DNA from: Protopterus annectens
Lineage: Eukaryota; Chordata; Ceratodontiformes; Protopteridae
Length of the DNA: 64,000 nucleotides
Direction of reading: 5' to 3'
Assembly: GCF_019279795.1 (NCBI RefSeq)
Contig: NC_056744.1
Span: forward strand, 899,772,800-899,836,799
The position numbers and the translations under genes were made by a program. Below, one piece after another: positions 32,801 to 44,367 of this stretch. The stretch's first letter is position 1. Each line of letters begins with the position of its first letter. Below the pieces are notes generated by a model. The model did not search any database. It was given only the letters and a program-made list of their open reading frames with translations, and had not been told where the DNA came from.

Positions 32801-34035
32801 TTACCTAATCATTTTCAGTCAAACATTACATAGCTCAGTTAAGTCTTGCCTTCTTTTAAACCTCATTCCTCACCTGTATATATCATTCCCACAATTCGCA
32901 TTTTTTTCCTATGCAGTTTGCTCCTACACTTTCTAAAAATCTCAATTCCAGTTGTTTTATCTCTGTTACTATTTTCACTACTTCTGGTATAGTTTGTTTA
33001 GATTTTGGTTTCCATTTTCTAGTAATTGCTTTTAGACAGCCACCATAATTAGACACAGCAAGGCCTTACCATATCTAGGCAATTATAATTCTGTATCATC
33101 AGTCTGCCAACTCACGACACTCCCAGAAAATATGTTCTCAGTTACCTCTTTCTTCCTGGTCATATCTTCAACATTTGCTGTCTACTTGAGGAAAAAAAAT
33201 CTCTGGAGTCTACTTGGGGTATAAAAATATCTATCTAAACATTTCCAAGCAAAAATCCTAAATCTTTTAGATTTTGTTAAATATTTGGGAGACATACATA
33301 TATCTTCCCATTGCTTCTTTGTGAATTCCTTATCTAGTCTCTCTTCCCAAATCCTTTCTAACCTCCTCTAATTGATTCTTATAATTATAATGCAATATTT
33401 GATATGCTCTACTAATTATTCATTTTTAATGGCAACTTATGTGCTAGAGTCTACTAAAAACTCTACCAGTGCTAGTCTTTCATTTAGGGCCCCCTATTTT
33501 TTTCTCTTTGCCTATACTCCGATATCAGTCCTTGATAGGGAATGCTCTACTAATGATTCCTTTTTAATGGCAACTTCTGTGCCAGATTCTACTAAAAACT
33601 CTACCAGTGCCAGTCTTCCATTTAGGACCCCCCTATTTCTTTCTATTTGCCTATACTCTGATATCACTCCTTGATTGGAAGACAATCTCTAATCTGCAGT
33701 CCAAATAAATTCTTGGTGCCTTTCTATTCTATCATCTTTCCTTCGCTAGTTATTTGCTCCCAATACCTTGGTTCCTTTGCCATTTTTTCTGCAATAAATT
33801 CTAGCCCCCTCTTGCCTATTGTCTGTGTCCCTAATTGCAGTCATCCCTATCTGCAGAATCTCCTTTCCCCACTCCCATGTTGGCTTAGTTCTTAGGATAC
33901 TTTCTGCTGCTTTATAGATAATAATATTCTGTATGATCATTGTTATTCTCCTTAAAGGCCTGCATCCAAACCCCAGTCTCTCCTTGTTTCTTGAGCTTAC
34001 CCCTCTGTTTCATCATCATCCCTTTCCACTTTGAA

Positions 34036-34218
34036 TTATAGTTTTCTACTTGTGCTATATATAGGAGCCTTAATGTTGCAGCTCTGAAATACCCCCTTCA
34101 AACTGGGTAATCTCAGTCTGTCCTGTTCTACTGTGAGAATCAGCTTATCCCACTTGACTCTTACTGTCTTCCTCTCCCGGATAAAGTCCTTCAGCTCTTT
34201 AGTAATTGCTAGCCACAA
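34036..34218 (-). pseudogene. L1/Tx1-like C-terminal region
   Basis: FIRERKTVRVKWDKLILTVE followed by DRLRLPSLKG is the typical WKGK..KIKWDKL...GGLGLPNL block beyond the RT of L1/Tx1 elements. More worn remnants continue to about 33300. Confidence 0.7.
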
Positions 34219-34539
34219 CTACTCTGGTTGATAAAAATATGTCTTACCTGTGTTTAAGACTAATGGGCCTAAAAACATTTTAACTGCTTGTATCTTGCTA
34301 GTCATATCCACATAAAGTTTCCATTTTCTCAGCTTTTGTATTATCTTTTGTTTAGTCTCTTCCTACATATCCTTAGCTGCCACACCAGAATCATTTTTAA
34401 TCCATACTCCTAAATACGTTATTTTATCATGTTCCCATAACTCTGGCTATTGCTGAACTGATTCATATGTGGGTACATAATTTACCACTATCGCCTTTGT
34501 TTTAGTTTCATTCATTTTATATTCCTAAAGGATGTGAAA

Positions 34540-35083
34540 CTATCTCAAAATGTTCCGCAACACTGTAATATCTCTTTCTGTTTTTTTCATGTATAAAATA
34601 ATATCATCTGCAAATAAAGCCAAGTTTTCTTGATCACCATACCAGTTATATCCTTCACTTTCTGAGTCCCTTATTTTCCTTCCCAGTGGTTGTAAATATA
34701 AAGCAAATAACAAAGGGGAAAGAGGACACCCATGCCTGGTTCCTCTGCTCAAGAAAAAAAATATCAGAAAAGACCCCACTCACTTTAATCTTTGCCTCCG
34801 ATCCATCATATTTCCTCCTAATCAACCTTATAAGTTTTTCAGGAAATGCAAATGCTTCCATTGCCCTGTTCATAAAGTCACAGCTTACTCTGCCAAATGC
34901 TTTCTCTACATCAAGACCCACCAACAACAATGGTATTTTCTTATATTCTACTTCCCTCTGGCTCATCAATGTTCTGTTAATGTTGTCAAATGTTTGCCTC
35001 CCCTCAACAAAACCACATTGATCCATATCTATCAATTTTGACATTACTTTTGCCACTCCTTTAGCCATTATAGACATGAACAC
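34540..35083 (-). pseudogene. L1/Tx1-like reverse transcriptase
   Basis: DQCGFVEGRQTFDNI, VGLDVEKAFGRV, RGTRHGCPLSPLLFALYLQP and LALFADDIILY are consecutive RT blocks of the L1/Tx1 group, and FADD is the catalytic box. They lie in two overlapping frames, so there is a frameshift near 34740-34760. Confidence 0.85.
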
Positions 35084-35733
35084 TTTATAATCATGCTTTA
35101 GTATTGAAATTGGCCTGTATGAAGCTGGATCTGATGGATCTTTACCCTCTTTAGGTTTTACAGCTACAGCTGCTTTATTCTAGGATGTTGGTACTTCTCC
35201 TCTTCTTAAAATACTATTAAACAAAACCTTCCAGATCTTTATCAGTTTTCCCTCCTAGATTCTAAACTTCCACAGGAATACCATCTATTCCTGAGAACTT
35301 TCCTGTAGACTGGTTATACATCACAATTTTTATCTCACCTCCTCCTAGCCTAAACGTTAGTAATTGAGCCTCCTCTACCTCTAACCTTGGCACATTTAAT
35401 TCTTACGTAATCATTTCCATTTGTATCTTTTCTTGATTTTCGTTTTTCTCTGCTTTATACAGACTTTCACAGAATTTAGAGGTTCCTTACGCTTGGTGAC
35501 AGTCCTTTATACTTTCTGTTGCCTGAGTCATTGTGCTAAAAGTTTTTATGCTATAGTGTTATTATGAAAAACAGTTACTTAATGGTAGTCTTTCTAATCA
35601 CATGTATGTTATCAAGGTAATTCCTTATTTTCTGCTTAGTATTCTGTAGCTGATCGTCTTCCGTGAGATTCTCCCTATTCTGCAATATTTAAATATTTAT
35701 TAGTCCCTCTAAATCATTCTTGTTACTTCTTAG

Positions 35734-36235
35734 TCATATCTCCCTTTCTTTTATTTCCACCCAATTTTTAAACTCCACCTTAATTTTATCCCACTCTCTA
35801 ACTATATTTTCAGAAGTAATCTTTATTATATTCAATAGCTCTTGAATACTCTCCACTGCCCACTCATTAAATTCCTCTCTTTTCAACAGATAGCTGGGAA
35901 AGTGCCAGTGTCTCATTTTTATTTCATTACCCTGTGTTTTTATTTTAGTTATTATTGGTGCATGATCTGAAATAGTTATTGGGTGTGTATCAAAACCTGC
36001 AATTAAATGCACATGTACCTGTGAAATGTAAATTCTGTCTAGCCTAGCCCAGATTTTATATCTTGGGGAATAATACGTAAATTCACTCTGCACTCCTATT
36101 ACTGAATTCACATCTTCCATAACAAATATTTTCATAAATTTCTTCAAAAATCTACCCTCCTTTGTTAGATTTTCCCTTCTGGGCCCCCAAGACTCAAGAG
36201 GAAGCAAGAGGGATAGTACTCTGTGGAGGAAGAGT
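35734..36235 (-). pseudogene. L1/Tx1-like endonuclease, C-terminal part
   Basis: TYYSPRYKIWARLDRIYIS matches the FTFYSPRH.SWSRIDRIYIS region and DTHPITISDHAPI holds the SDH catalytic block of L1-type endonucleases. The frame continues for about 80 residues of linker. Confidence 0.8.
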
Positions 36236-37990
36236 TCCATCCTCAGCCTAAACAGGAAACTTGGAAAAGTTGTAAAGTCTTTTAAAACAAATTACAAAAC
36301 TAAAATCATATATCTAGCCAAGGATAATCATAAGGCATTCTTTAAATACATCTGAAGCCTAAAAGTGAATGCCAAGCTATGTGCTGAACTGGTTGTAGAT
36401 ATGATCACTCATACTACACTAGAAGATATTGCCAATCTGCTAGCTGATAGATTCAGTGGAAACTTCACCCCCACATATCCACCTACCATATCCCAAAGCA
36501 TGACTGACACCAGCACTTTGCCTAGTATCTCTAGAGAACAGGTCATTCCTGCACTCGCCAAGGCCAAAAACACGCCCTCAGTGGGACCAGATAATATACC
36601 AGGTTGTTTACTAAACAATCTAAAACAAGATGTAGTAAACCTACTTGGTGTTTTCTGTAATCATAGCTTGAAAAGTGGCTATGTTGCTGCAGAATGGAGA
36701 ACAGCAACAATAATCCCCCTGCACAAAGGGCGGCTATAAATTGACTCTGGGAACTAAAGACCCACAAGTCTAACCAGCTTCATCTGCAAGGCCATGGAAC
36801 AAATTACCATGGACCTTATCAACAAGGACATAGGTGACCTCCAAACACTGGGCCCAACCCAGATTGGCTTCATTAAGGGTAGATCATGCTTATTAAACCT
36901 GGAAGACTTTTTAAGAATGTCACCAAAGCCATTGACACAAGTAAGACAGTACACACAGCCTATCTCGACTTTACCAAGGCTTTTAACACAATTCCCAACT
37001 CTGTCATCATTAAGAAAATCTCTTACATTTATAGATGGGTAGCCAATTGGCTCACTGACAGAATGAGCTCTTTCAAAATTGGTGACTCCACCTTCACAAG
37101 TAGACCCCACACCAGTGGATTACCACAGGGGTCTGTGCCCCTTACTATTTGGCATCTATTTCACAGAAGTTCAAGCCAAAATAGATGGCTTTTGGCTCAC
37201 CAAGTTGGCTGATGATTGCGAAGTGGGGGCAATCACTGAGTCCCTCAATGATGTGAACATATTACAAGAAGGGCTAACACAAACAAATAATTTGTGTCAA
37301 TGCCATGGTCTAAAACTAATGCAAAAAATGCATTATTATTCCCTTTGGCAAAACGGAATTCCCTATAAATTATAATATTGACAGCACCCCCTTGAGTTCC
37401 AACCCAGTGGACACTTGGAATTACAGGTTGATAGCAATATGAACTTTGACTGCTAAGTTTTTACAATGGTAAGGAAAGCCTTTTATGTAGCACACCTCAT
37501 AAGCAAGGGCATGGCATCCAGGTCAAGGGATGTTATAACTCCACTGTACTCGACCCTCATCTGACCACTAATAGAGTATAATGCAACCTTTTGCATGTAC
37601 GTCACCAGACACCTGTAGCAGCTGGATAGACCTCAGAGGTTCTCACTAAGAAAATACAGGGACTCCAAATCATGATATACATGGACAGGCTGAAAGCCCT
37701 GTCATTTACTCTGTATCTTATAGGCTGCTGATAGGTGATTTGTGCCTGGCCTATAGGGCAATCTCCAACCCTGCCCTAATAGAAATGCTGCACATCCACT
37801 AGTCAAATGGCTAAGAGTCACTCACTCTAGGGATCTCAACCTAGCTTCTAACATTAACAGACTGTGAAGAGACAGATATGCCTCCCAGAGACTGCTGCTT
37901 CTCTGGAATAGACTCCAGAGTTCCTCAATGACCCTACTCAAATGCAACATAGATAACTGGATGGGAGACTGAAAATTCATCCCTGGGGTG
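36236..37990 (+). pseudogene. CR1/L2-like ORF2, linker, RT and C-terminal part
   Basis: After SLNRKLGKVVKSFKTNYK the frame at 36365-36739 reads VGPDNIPGCLLNNL and WRTATIIPLHKG. GFIKGRSCLLNLE follows near 36870, SGLPQGSV near 37120 and a worn LADDCEVGAI near 37205. The C-terminal region (37440-37990) keeps only scattered likeness to copy 4. Numerous stops and frame changes are present. Confidence 0.8.
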
Positions 37991-38240
37991 GCACCCATGT
38001 CCCTCATGGACAGAGGTAGTCAGTGTTGATCACAGATCCACTCTGTTGATAAATTTGTTCTGTGAACTAGCCAAAAATGAACAAATGGGGATAGTTGGCA
38101 TTAACATGACTAGGCTTATAAAGGCTCTAGGGCCACTAGCCTAGTAACCTCCTATGAACCTATATGAGCCTATAAAGTATATAATAAGTTCTGTACATAC
38201 ATGCAGTTTCATCATACCTGTGTTTTTTTCTCTCTTATAT

Positions 38241-38778
38241 AAATGTCTGATTTTAAATTCATATCTATTAATATTAACGGATTGAATACTCCAGTAAAGA
38301 GCGGGTGTCTGTTCAAATACTTGCAATTACATAAAACTCAAATAGTATTTCTACAGGAAACATGTTTACTTAATAAAGATGTACATAAACTTTCATTATA
38401 GAATTATTTTGTTTTAGCGGGTTTTGGCTTTCAAGATAAAAGAAGAGGCATCCTGATTTTATGGAAGAACTCACCAGTAATCCCAAAATTAAAAGATACC
38501 TATGTTGATAAAAATGGTATGGTAAGTATTCTTAAAACTGAGTGGAACAGAAAACTATGTATATTGGTAAACTCTTTTTGGATTCTAGGGTTTGGAGTTA
38601 AAGATGCAAAAAATGACTTAGATGCTATTGCCTATTACATCAAAAGTGAAGTAAGAACGGCTGTTGATAATTATATTTTATCAGACAAAGATTCCACTGC
38701 ACATAGAAAGCTGAGAATCACATCTTCAGCCAAACACTTAATGAATTTTGTAAATCGAATGAATTTAAAGGCTATATA
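38241..38778 (+). pseudogene. L1-like endonuclease, N-terminal part
   Basis: MSDFKFISININGLNTPVKS is the start of L1-type endonucleases, where the N of NINGL is a catalytic Asn. IVFLQETCLL carries the catalytic Glu. RRGILILWKNSPV follows. The remainder is degraded up to the CR1 fragment. Confidence 0.8.
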
Positions 38779-39230
38779 GGTTCATAGGTTCATAGGTAGG
38801 TACTAGGCTATCGACCCAAGGGCCTAAATAAGCCTAGCCAAAAAGGTTCCCTGACTTGCCATTCGAGAAAATTATTTTCCTGTGGCCCTGTCAAGCAGAG
38901 CCACAAAAGTGATCCCTGGGGTGAATTTCCTATTCCCCATCCACTCATCAAGATTTTTCTTGAAGAGTGCTAATGAGGATATTTGTTTGATATAGCTGAG
39001 TAGCTTGTTCCAGAGTATGGGAAGTCTCTGGGACAGGAATCTATCCCTCCAGCACGTCCTGTTTATTGTGGTGACAAGGTTTAGGTCCCTAGACTGTGTA
39101 GCTCAGAGGGAATGGGATTTCTTTAGGTGTAGCATGTCCAACAGCTCTGGGTTTGACATAGCTTTATATGTTAGGCAGAGATCACCTCGGAGTAGGCGAT
39201 ATGCTACGGAGTAAAGCTGGAGTATATTCA
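38779..39230 (-). mobile_element. CR1/L2-like LINE copy 3, 3' end only
   Basis: On the minus strand it reads YRLLRGDLCLTYKAMSNPEL and then a 3' UTR ending in two TATGAACC units at 38779-38797. It matches 44915-45350 of copy 4. It is a short 5'-truncated insertion in the L1-like element. Confidence 0.8.
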
Positions 39231-39517
39231 GTAAACCCATTAAGCTTGCATAAACTTGCTTGTAGATTAAAGAAAATGAATAAACTAAATCATATAAAAT
39301 TATAACACATAAAAATAGTAGAAAAGAGAGTAGAACAGATATTAAAGGTATTCTTAATGTCATTAAAATATTTTATGAAAATATAAATAATAATACAAAT
39401 AACCTAGATAATGATGATATAGTCAAACCTTTTATAAGGGAAATATAAATAATAAATTAACATGTGAAAAAATAAAAAAATGATAGACCATTTGCTTTAA
39501 CAGAAATATAAAAAAAA

Positions 39518-40260
39518 ATGTTAAAAGATAATAAGGCTCTAGGCTTAGATGGTCTTATACCAGAACTATATAAAATACTACCAGATGATGCAGTTAAAAT
39601 ATTAGATAAAATTTATAGAGAAATAAAAACAACCGCTGAAGTCCCCCCATCATGGAAATATTCCCTTATACCACCTATTTTAAAACAAGATAAAGATCCT
39701 ACAAAGTGTTCATTATACAGACCCATTTCACTTTTAAATAAAGACTATAAGAGGGTCATGTCCATTTTAGCTAACAGAATTAATTTACTTATACCTAAAC
39801 TAATTAACAATGATCAAACTGAGTTTATTTTAAATAGACAACTACAGGATAATATAATAATAATACATACATTAATAGACTATGCAAACAAAAATAAAAA
39901 TAACTTTTTACATTAGTCTTGATTTAGATAAGGCTTTTAACTCAGTTAATTGGGTGTACCTGTTTAAAACACTTAAAGTATATAATTTCTCACCTGAGAT
40001 AATTACATTAATTTCTAAATTATACAATAACTCTTGTGCTTTTGTTAAAGCAGGTTCTTTTCTTTCTAATTCCTTTAAATTACAAAAAGGCACAAAACAA
40101 GGCTTTCCATTATCACCTTTACTTTTTGCATTAGCTATAGAACCTTTGCTAATAGTATTAGAGCCAATAAAAACATTAATGGCATCAAAATAAAAGAAGA
40201 TTTTGAATGGAAGACTCAGTCTTTGCTGATGATATTTTACTAACAATAAGAAATATAGGA
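39518..40260 (+). pseudogene. L1-like reverse transcriptase
   Basis: ALGLDGLIPELYKIL, SLYRPISLLNKDYK, DLDKAFNSVNW, KGTKQGFPLSPLLFALAIEP and VFADDILLTI are successive RT blocks. They occupy more than one frame with changes near 39900 and 40195. The F(A)DD box is present. Confidence 0.85.
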
Positions 40261-40987
40261 AATTCATTAGAACATATAATTAGTTCTATGAGTCAATTTG
40301 AAGAAATCTCAAATTTAAGATTAAGTCATAATAAAACAAGTACATTATTAATTAATAAAAAATTAAAAATCATATAAAAATACTCTAACTTCAATTGGAA
40401 GATCAATCAAATGAAAAAAAACTTGGTATAAACATTCTGTCTAATGGTAAAGAAATGATACAAACAAACTTTCAACAGGTTGTTGATAAGCTTTCAAGTT
40501 TTGTCACAGATTGGAACAAATTCTTCTTTACCATGAAAGAATGATTATTGCTTATTAAGATAGTAATTCTCCCTAAATTATTATTTGTCTTACAATCTTT
40601 AGTACTATCTCCACCCAATACAATTGATGAGGAAGATAAATAATATTCTACTTAAATTTTTGGCATCCTAATAAACCAAAAGTTTACTGTGGCACAGAAA
40701 ATGTCGGGATAATGGTGGAATGGGATTCCCTGATATTCAATTGTATGCTACTTCAACAATTGTAAAAGTTCTACCTTTGTGGATAAATTCATCTTATGAT
40801 TCAAAATGGAAACAAATACATCAATAAATATTATTACTAAATAATACATTTATCATAATCAGTCATAAACAAATAGTACCTAATATTTTTATCTGGTTAT
40901 TAAAAGATTTTGTGCAAATGATATTATACCCTATTCTCAAATTCCCTATTTAAATAACATCATTCCTCTCTCCAAAAGTTCACATAT

Positions 40988-41243
40988 TCTAACCATTGCA
41001 GTGCAGTGGTTAGTGCTGTTGCATCACAGTAGGACATTCTCTGGTTCAATTCTTGGCTGGGGTGCCTTCTGTGCAGAGTCTGCATATCCTCCCTGCATTC
41101 ATGTGAGTTTTCTCCAAGTGCTCTGGTTACCTCCCATGTTCTAAAGGCATACATTTGGAGCTTTTCTCCCCGAGCCTCCACTGAAAATGGGCTATGTTCC
41201 ACTTGGACTATCCCAGTAAACAAATGTTAAATAAATAAATACT
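40988..41243 (+). mobile_element. V-SINE
   Basis: A tRNA-like head has an A-box-like GTGGTTAGTGCTGTTGC (41007-41023) and a B-box-like GGTTCAATTCT (41043-41053). The central block, from GCAGAGTCTGCATATCCTCC to CTGGTTACCTCCCATG, is the conserved V-SINE core shared by fish, lungfish and sharks. The tail GGAGCTTTTCTCCC...ACAAATG, ending in AAATAAATAAAT, equals the 3' end of the LINE at 31115-32800. Confidence 0.85.
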
Positions 41244-41365
41244 TAATATTTTCTGTTTCCAATTGCATATACAAATGACTGTTTAAAAACTCATAACTTC
41301 AACAAAATGCTAGTTTTGAAACAGCAAAGTCATTTTATTTATTAACATCAATTTTTAAATGGTGA

Positions 41366-41368
<3 letters not shown>

Positions 41369-41419
<51 letters not shown>
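41369..41419. repeat. (TA)n microsatellite
   Basis: An uninterrupted TA run of about 25 units lies within the L1-like copy. Confidence 0.95.
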
Positions 41420-41424
<5 letters not shown>

Positions 41425-41699
41425 TAAAATTTAAGGTCCAGATACAATCAAGATTCTCAGAATTGATTAATTTTAGAAATATTTAGAGACTTTGTGAACA
41501 CAGAGGTAAAAAAGATATTTAACAAAGATAAGAAATTGTTCCTCAAGTTATTGGAATTTTTAATAAATATTAATAATAATGCATGCAATGACAAATAAAT
41601 CATATTTATCACAGATTTATACAATTCTTAAGTTAGATTTCACATATTTAGATAATTCATATTGGAACTACTCCTCAAACATTAATGATGAAGATTTTT

Positions 41700-42240
41700 C
41701 TGAAGAATAAAATAAATTAGTATTAACATCTACAGATAAAAGTACACCTTCCTTATATTAGAACATTTTAATTTGGAAGTTTTTACATAGAGCTTTTGTC
41801 ACTCGTAACAAAGTTACAATTATGTATAAATCAAATAGAAATAAATGCTGGAGATGTGATTCTGATATAACAGCTGATTGGCTGCATATGGTATATGAAT
41901 GTGATATCATCTCCCCTTTTTGGAAATAAATTAATAACTTTATTCAAGCTCTATGGTCAGATAGATGTAATATTTCTAAATATTTAGTTTTATTTAATGC
42001 TCCAATGCCTGAGATAATTCCAAAAACCCAAGTGCCTCTTCTTTGGTCTATTCTTGCTATAGCCACAAAAGTAGTTACTAAAAATTAGAAAAGTAAAGAT
42101 ACCCCCTCTAGTGTTGAATTTATTAGTATGGCAAAAATTATTTGCAGTAGTGAACTGCATACTATAATGATAAGAACTTCTAGTATTATAGATTCATATA
42201 AATATTGGCTTAAACTTAAAGATTTGCTTGAAAAATATTA
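41700..42240 (+). pseudogene. L1-like C-terminal Cys/His region
   Basis: NKCWRCDSDITADWLHMVYE followed by CD and PFWK matches the CWRC......H..WEC...FW region near the end of Tx1/L1 ORF2 proteins, thought to bind nucleic acid. Stops are present on both sides. Confidence 0.7.
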
Positions 42241-42358
42241 ATTGCTGTTGATGTAGAACTGATTTTTGATAAGCTGTGGACCTATGTAAATAGTTATTTG
42301 TTTGTTTTATGATTGATTTGTTTATTTATTGTTTTAAAATCAAATAAAAAATAAAAAA

Positions 42359-43082
42359 TGCCCTATTCGAATGGTACCAATGAAAGATCTTTCAAAAATG
42401 ACAAGAGTCTTTTAACTTCTGTTGTTCACCAGAAAAAAACTGTTCTTGAGATTGAAATCAATGTATTTGGCTGCTGCCTCTGTCATAAATCCACACGGAC
42501 TGCTACAATTGGGTCATGTTAGTAGATTCAGCAACAGAAATCTTTCTTTTGTACCATTCAAAGAAGACATTTTATAGTGTCCATTGTTGTCACCTTATTT
42601 ACACTGCTTCCACATATATTACCTCTGCAGTGGGGCTCTAGTTTCCTTGGAAAGCACACTGAATCTCCAATAAATAACAATACACTAATGTGCACTTGCC
42701 TTTAGTTTGGCTAGCTGTATGGTTATAACTCTCAGCATGTACTTCTAAGTCAGTGTTCATTATCAGATAAATGTTGTTGTTCAGGTAATATTTTCATTGC
42801 CATTCTGTTTCTCCATTTGATCATTTGCATAGCAATACATGTACTTAGCATTTACTGACTGTACTGTTTTGAACAACAGTATGCATATGTATGCATACTC
42901 AATTTCCTGTCTAGAGTTTTTTTTTTGTTTAACAAAAGGGTACAGCTCAGAGCATAAAGCATTTCTGACTTTGGCCACCTCTCTTCAGAGTGAGAAGGTT
43001 AAACTAGGAACTTGAGTACACCCCAGTCACCGTGAGTACTTTTTTCTGCCATCAAAGGCTAGTATGTGAAAGTGTTATTACA

Positions 43083-43084
<2 letters not shown>
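42359..43084. other. No recognisable gene
   Basis: Sequence composition is ordinary and without motifs I recognise. The open frame at 42781-42978 has no family features. Confidence 0.45.

Positions 43085-43154
<70 letters not shown>
43085..43154. repeat. (GT)35 microsatellite
   Basis: Pure GT repeats, 70 bp. Confidence 0.95.
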
Positions 43155-43157
<3 letters not shown>

Positions 43158-43414
43158 AATGTTTGAAAACCTTTTCAGTACTTATGAACTGGGGATTAAG
43201 TTATTCTTGACATCAGTTTGCAAGTACTAAAACAAATTCTGTTTTTATGTTTATAGTATGCAGTTTAGTTCAGTTTTTTGTGCTGTTTTTCTTGGTATGT
43301 TGCCTAAAAATAAGGTTAGGTAGATAAACTGTTGCATTAATAATTACCAGTTTTCAATTGGGAACTGCCTACAAGTAAAAAAGAGGAAAATGGTTCTCAG
43401 AATTTATAACATCT

Positions 43415-43416
<2 letters not shown>

Positions 43417-43510
<94 letters not shown>

Positions 43511-43511
43511 C

Positions 43512-43571
<60 letters not shown>
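43417..43571. repeat. (CA)43 plus (GT)n plus (TA)n compound microsatellite
   Basis: (CA)43 at 43417-43502 is followed by a short TA run, GT units at 43512-43525 and a TA run to 43571. The CA and GT parts can pair with one another. Confidence 0.95.
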
Positions 43572-43574
<3 letters not shown>

Positions 43575-43639
43575 GTATATACATATAGATAGATATGAGA
43601 GAAACATACAGATGCAAGAGCGTGCGTGCATACGGTGCA

Positions 43640-43641
<2 letters not shown>

Positions 43642-43689
<48 letters not shown>
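43642..43689. repeat. (CA)24 microsatellite
   Basis: Pure CA repeats. This is the third long dinucleotide array within 600 bp. Confidence 0.95.
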
Positions 43690-43690
<1 letters not shown>

Positions 43691-44160
43691 CAACTTCTGT
43701 TTTGAGCACTTCTTGATTTTTCTCTGACAATGTATCTAATGCACTACTTCATATATCAGTCTGAAGGCTTTTGCAAACTTGTTAATACCATTTAAACATA
43801 CTGCTCGGTTGTAAAAGGAAGTTGTGAAACCACAGGCTAGCCTCTGGTAAGAAAATACTTTTTTTGCACTTGATCACCACACCATATAGTGTACATTCCA
43901 TCAAGAAAACAGCTACAGATAACTTACAACAGGTAGGTTCACTGCAGCTTTCTATCTGCCTTCAAAAAGACAGCGAAACAATGTAATTACTGCTGAACAA
44001 TAAAAATACAGAATTTTATTTAAAATGTGAGTAACCTATTTCTCACAGCTTTGGCAAATGACACTGGGGTATTTAAAATGTGATTAATCTAGCTGTAAAT
44101 GCTTTGACAAACAGCACAGTGTCCTACTTTCATATACTCATGCATTTTCTTTAACATTTC
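43690..44160. other. No recognisable gene
   Basis: No family motif was found. The end of the stretch has a pyrimidine-rich TTTTCTTTAACATTTCAG that could act as a splice acceptor for the candidate exon next to it. Confidence 0.4.
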
Positions 44161-44251
44161 AGGCATTTGAATGGGTCTGTTGAAGAAATTGGTAACTGCT
44201 GTTCTTGGATTACAGCTAGTGGTCATCTGCTTCTCTTACTCACAGAAAAAT
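44161..44251 (+). other. Candidate 5' coding exon of an unknown host gene
   Basis: After an acceptor-like TTTCAG, an ATG at 44171 opens MGLLKKLVTAVLGLQLVVIC followed by FSYSQKN and then AATGGTACAT, a possible donor. A short basic start followed by 16 hydrophobic residues resembles a signal peptide or signal anchor, as in Golgi enzymes. It is one of the few non-transposon candidates. It could equally be a chance frame; I do not recognise the protein. Confidence 0.15.
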
Positions 44252-44261
44252 GGTACATTTG

Positions 44262-44367
44262 TCATTTTATTAGTTATTTATTTATTTATTGACTTAATAT
44301 TTGTTTACTGGGAAAGTCCAACTGGGACAAAGCCCATTTTCAGCGGAGGCCTGGGGAGAAATGCTCC
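44262..44367 (-). mobile_element. Solo LINE/V-SINE 3' tail
   Basis: On the minus strand it reads GGAGCATTTCTCCCCAGGCC, then CTGAAAATGGGCTTTG, GTTGGACTTTCCC and ACAAATATT, ending in AATAAATAAATAAAT repeats. This equals the tail at 32691-32800 and 41155-41243. It is a strongly 5'-truncated insert of the LINE or the V-SINE. Confidence 0.75.

Larger units (their letters stand above)
32805..36235 (-). mobile_element. L1/Tx1-like LINE, minus strand, broken
   Basis: On the minus strand the order is end of the endonuclease (35734-36240), RT (34540-35083), and C-terminal region (34036-34218 and beyond). Stops are frequent. The endonuclease start and ORF1 are absent, so the copy is 5' truncated. It lies between the second LINE and the resumed CR1/L2-like copy 2. 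Confidence 0.8.
24893..38175 (+). mobile_element. CR1/L2-like LINE copy 2, split by nested insertions
   Basis: The pieces in order are a 5' UTR (24893-25767), ORF1 start (25768-26390), ORF1 esterase end (29845-30180), endonuclease and linker (30206-31110), RT and C-terminal part (36236-37990) and a 3' end near 38175 with TATGAACC-type repeats. Foreign blocks between them are a PLE array (26391-29838), a second LINE (about 31115-32800) and an L1-like LINE (32805-36235). The pieces are collinear with copy 5 at 45.9-49.3 kb, which proves they were once one element. It is broken by many stops and is the oldest layer of this region. Confidence 0.85.
38180..42358 (+). mobile_element. L1/Tx1-like LINE, plus strand, with its poly(A)-like end
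   Basis: It begins just after the 3' tail of the CR1/L2-like copy and ends with ATCAAATAAAAAATAAAAAA. ORF2 starts at about 38241 and its parts are endonuclease start, RT (39518-40260) and C-terminal Cys region (41700-42240). It was later hit by a CR1 3' fragment (38779-39230) and a V-SINE (40988-41243). AT content is high and stops are many. Confidence 0.8.

Noticed and set aside
43369-43716. Open frames of about 105 codons with long Cys-Val or Thr-His runs
   Set aside because: They are translations of (CA)n/(GT)n and (TA)n microsatellites.
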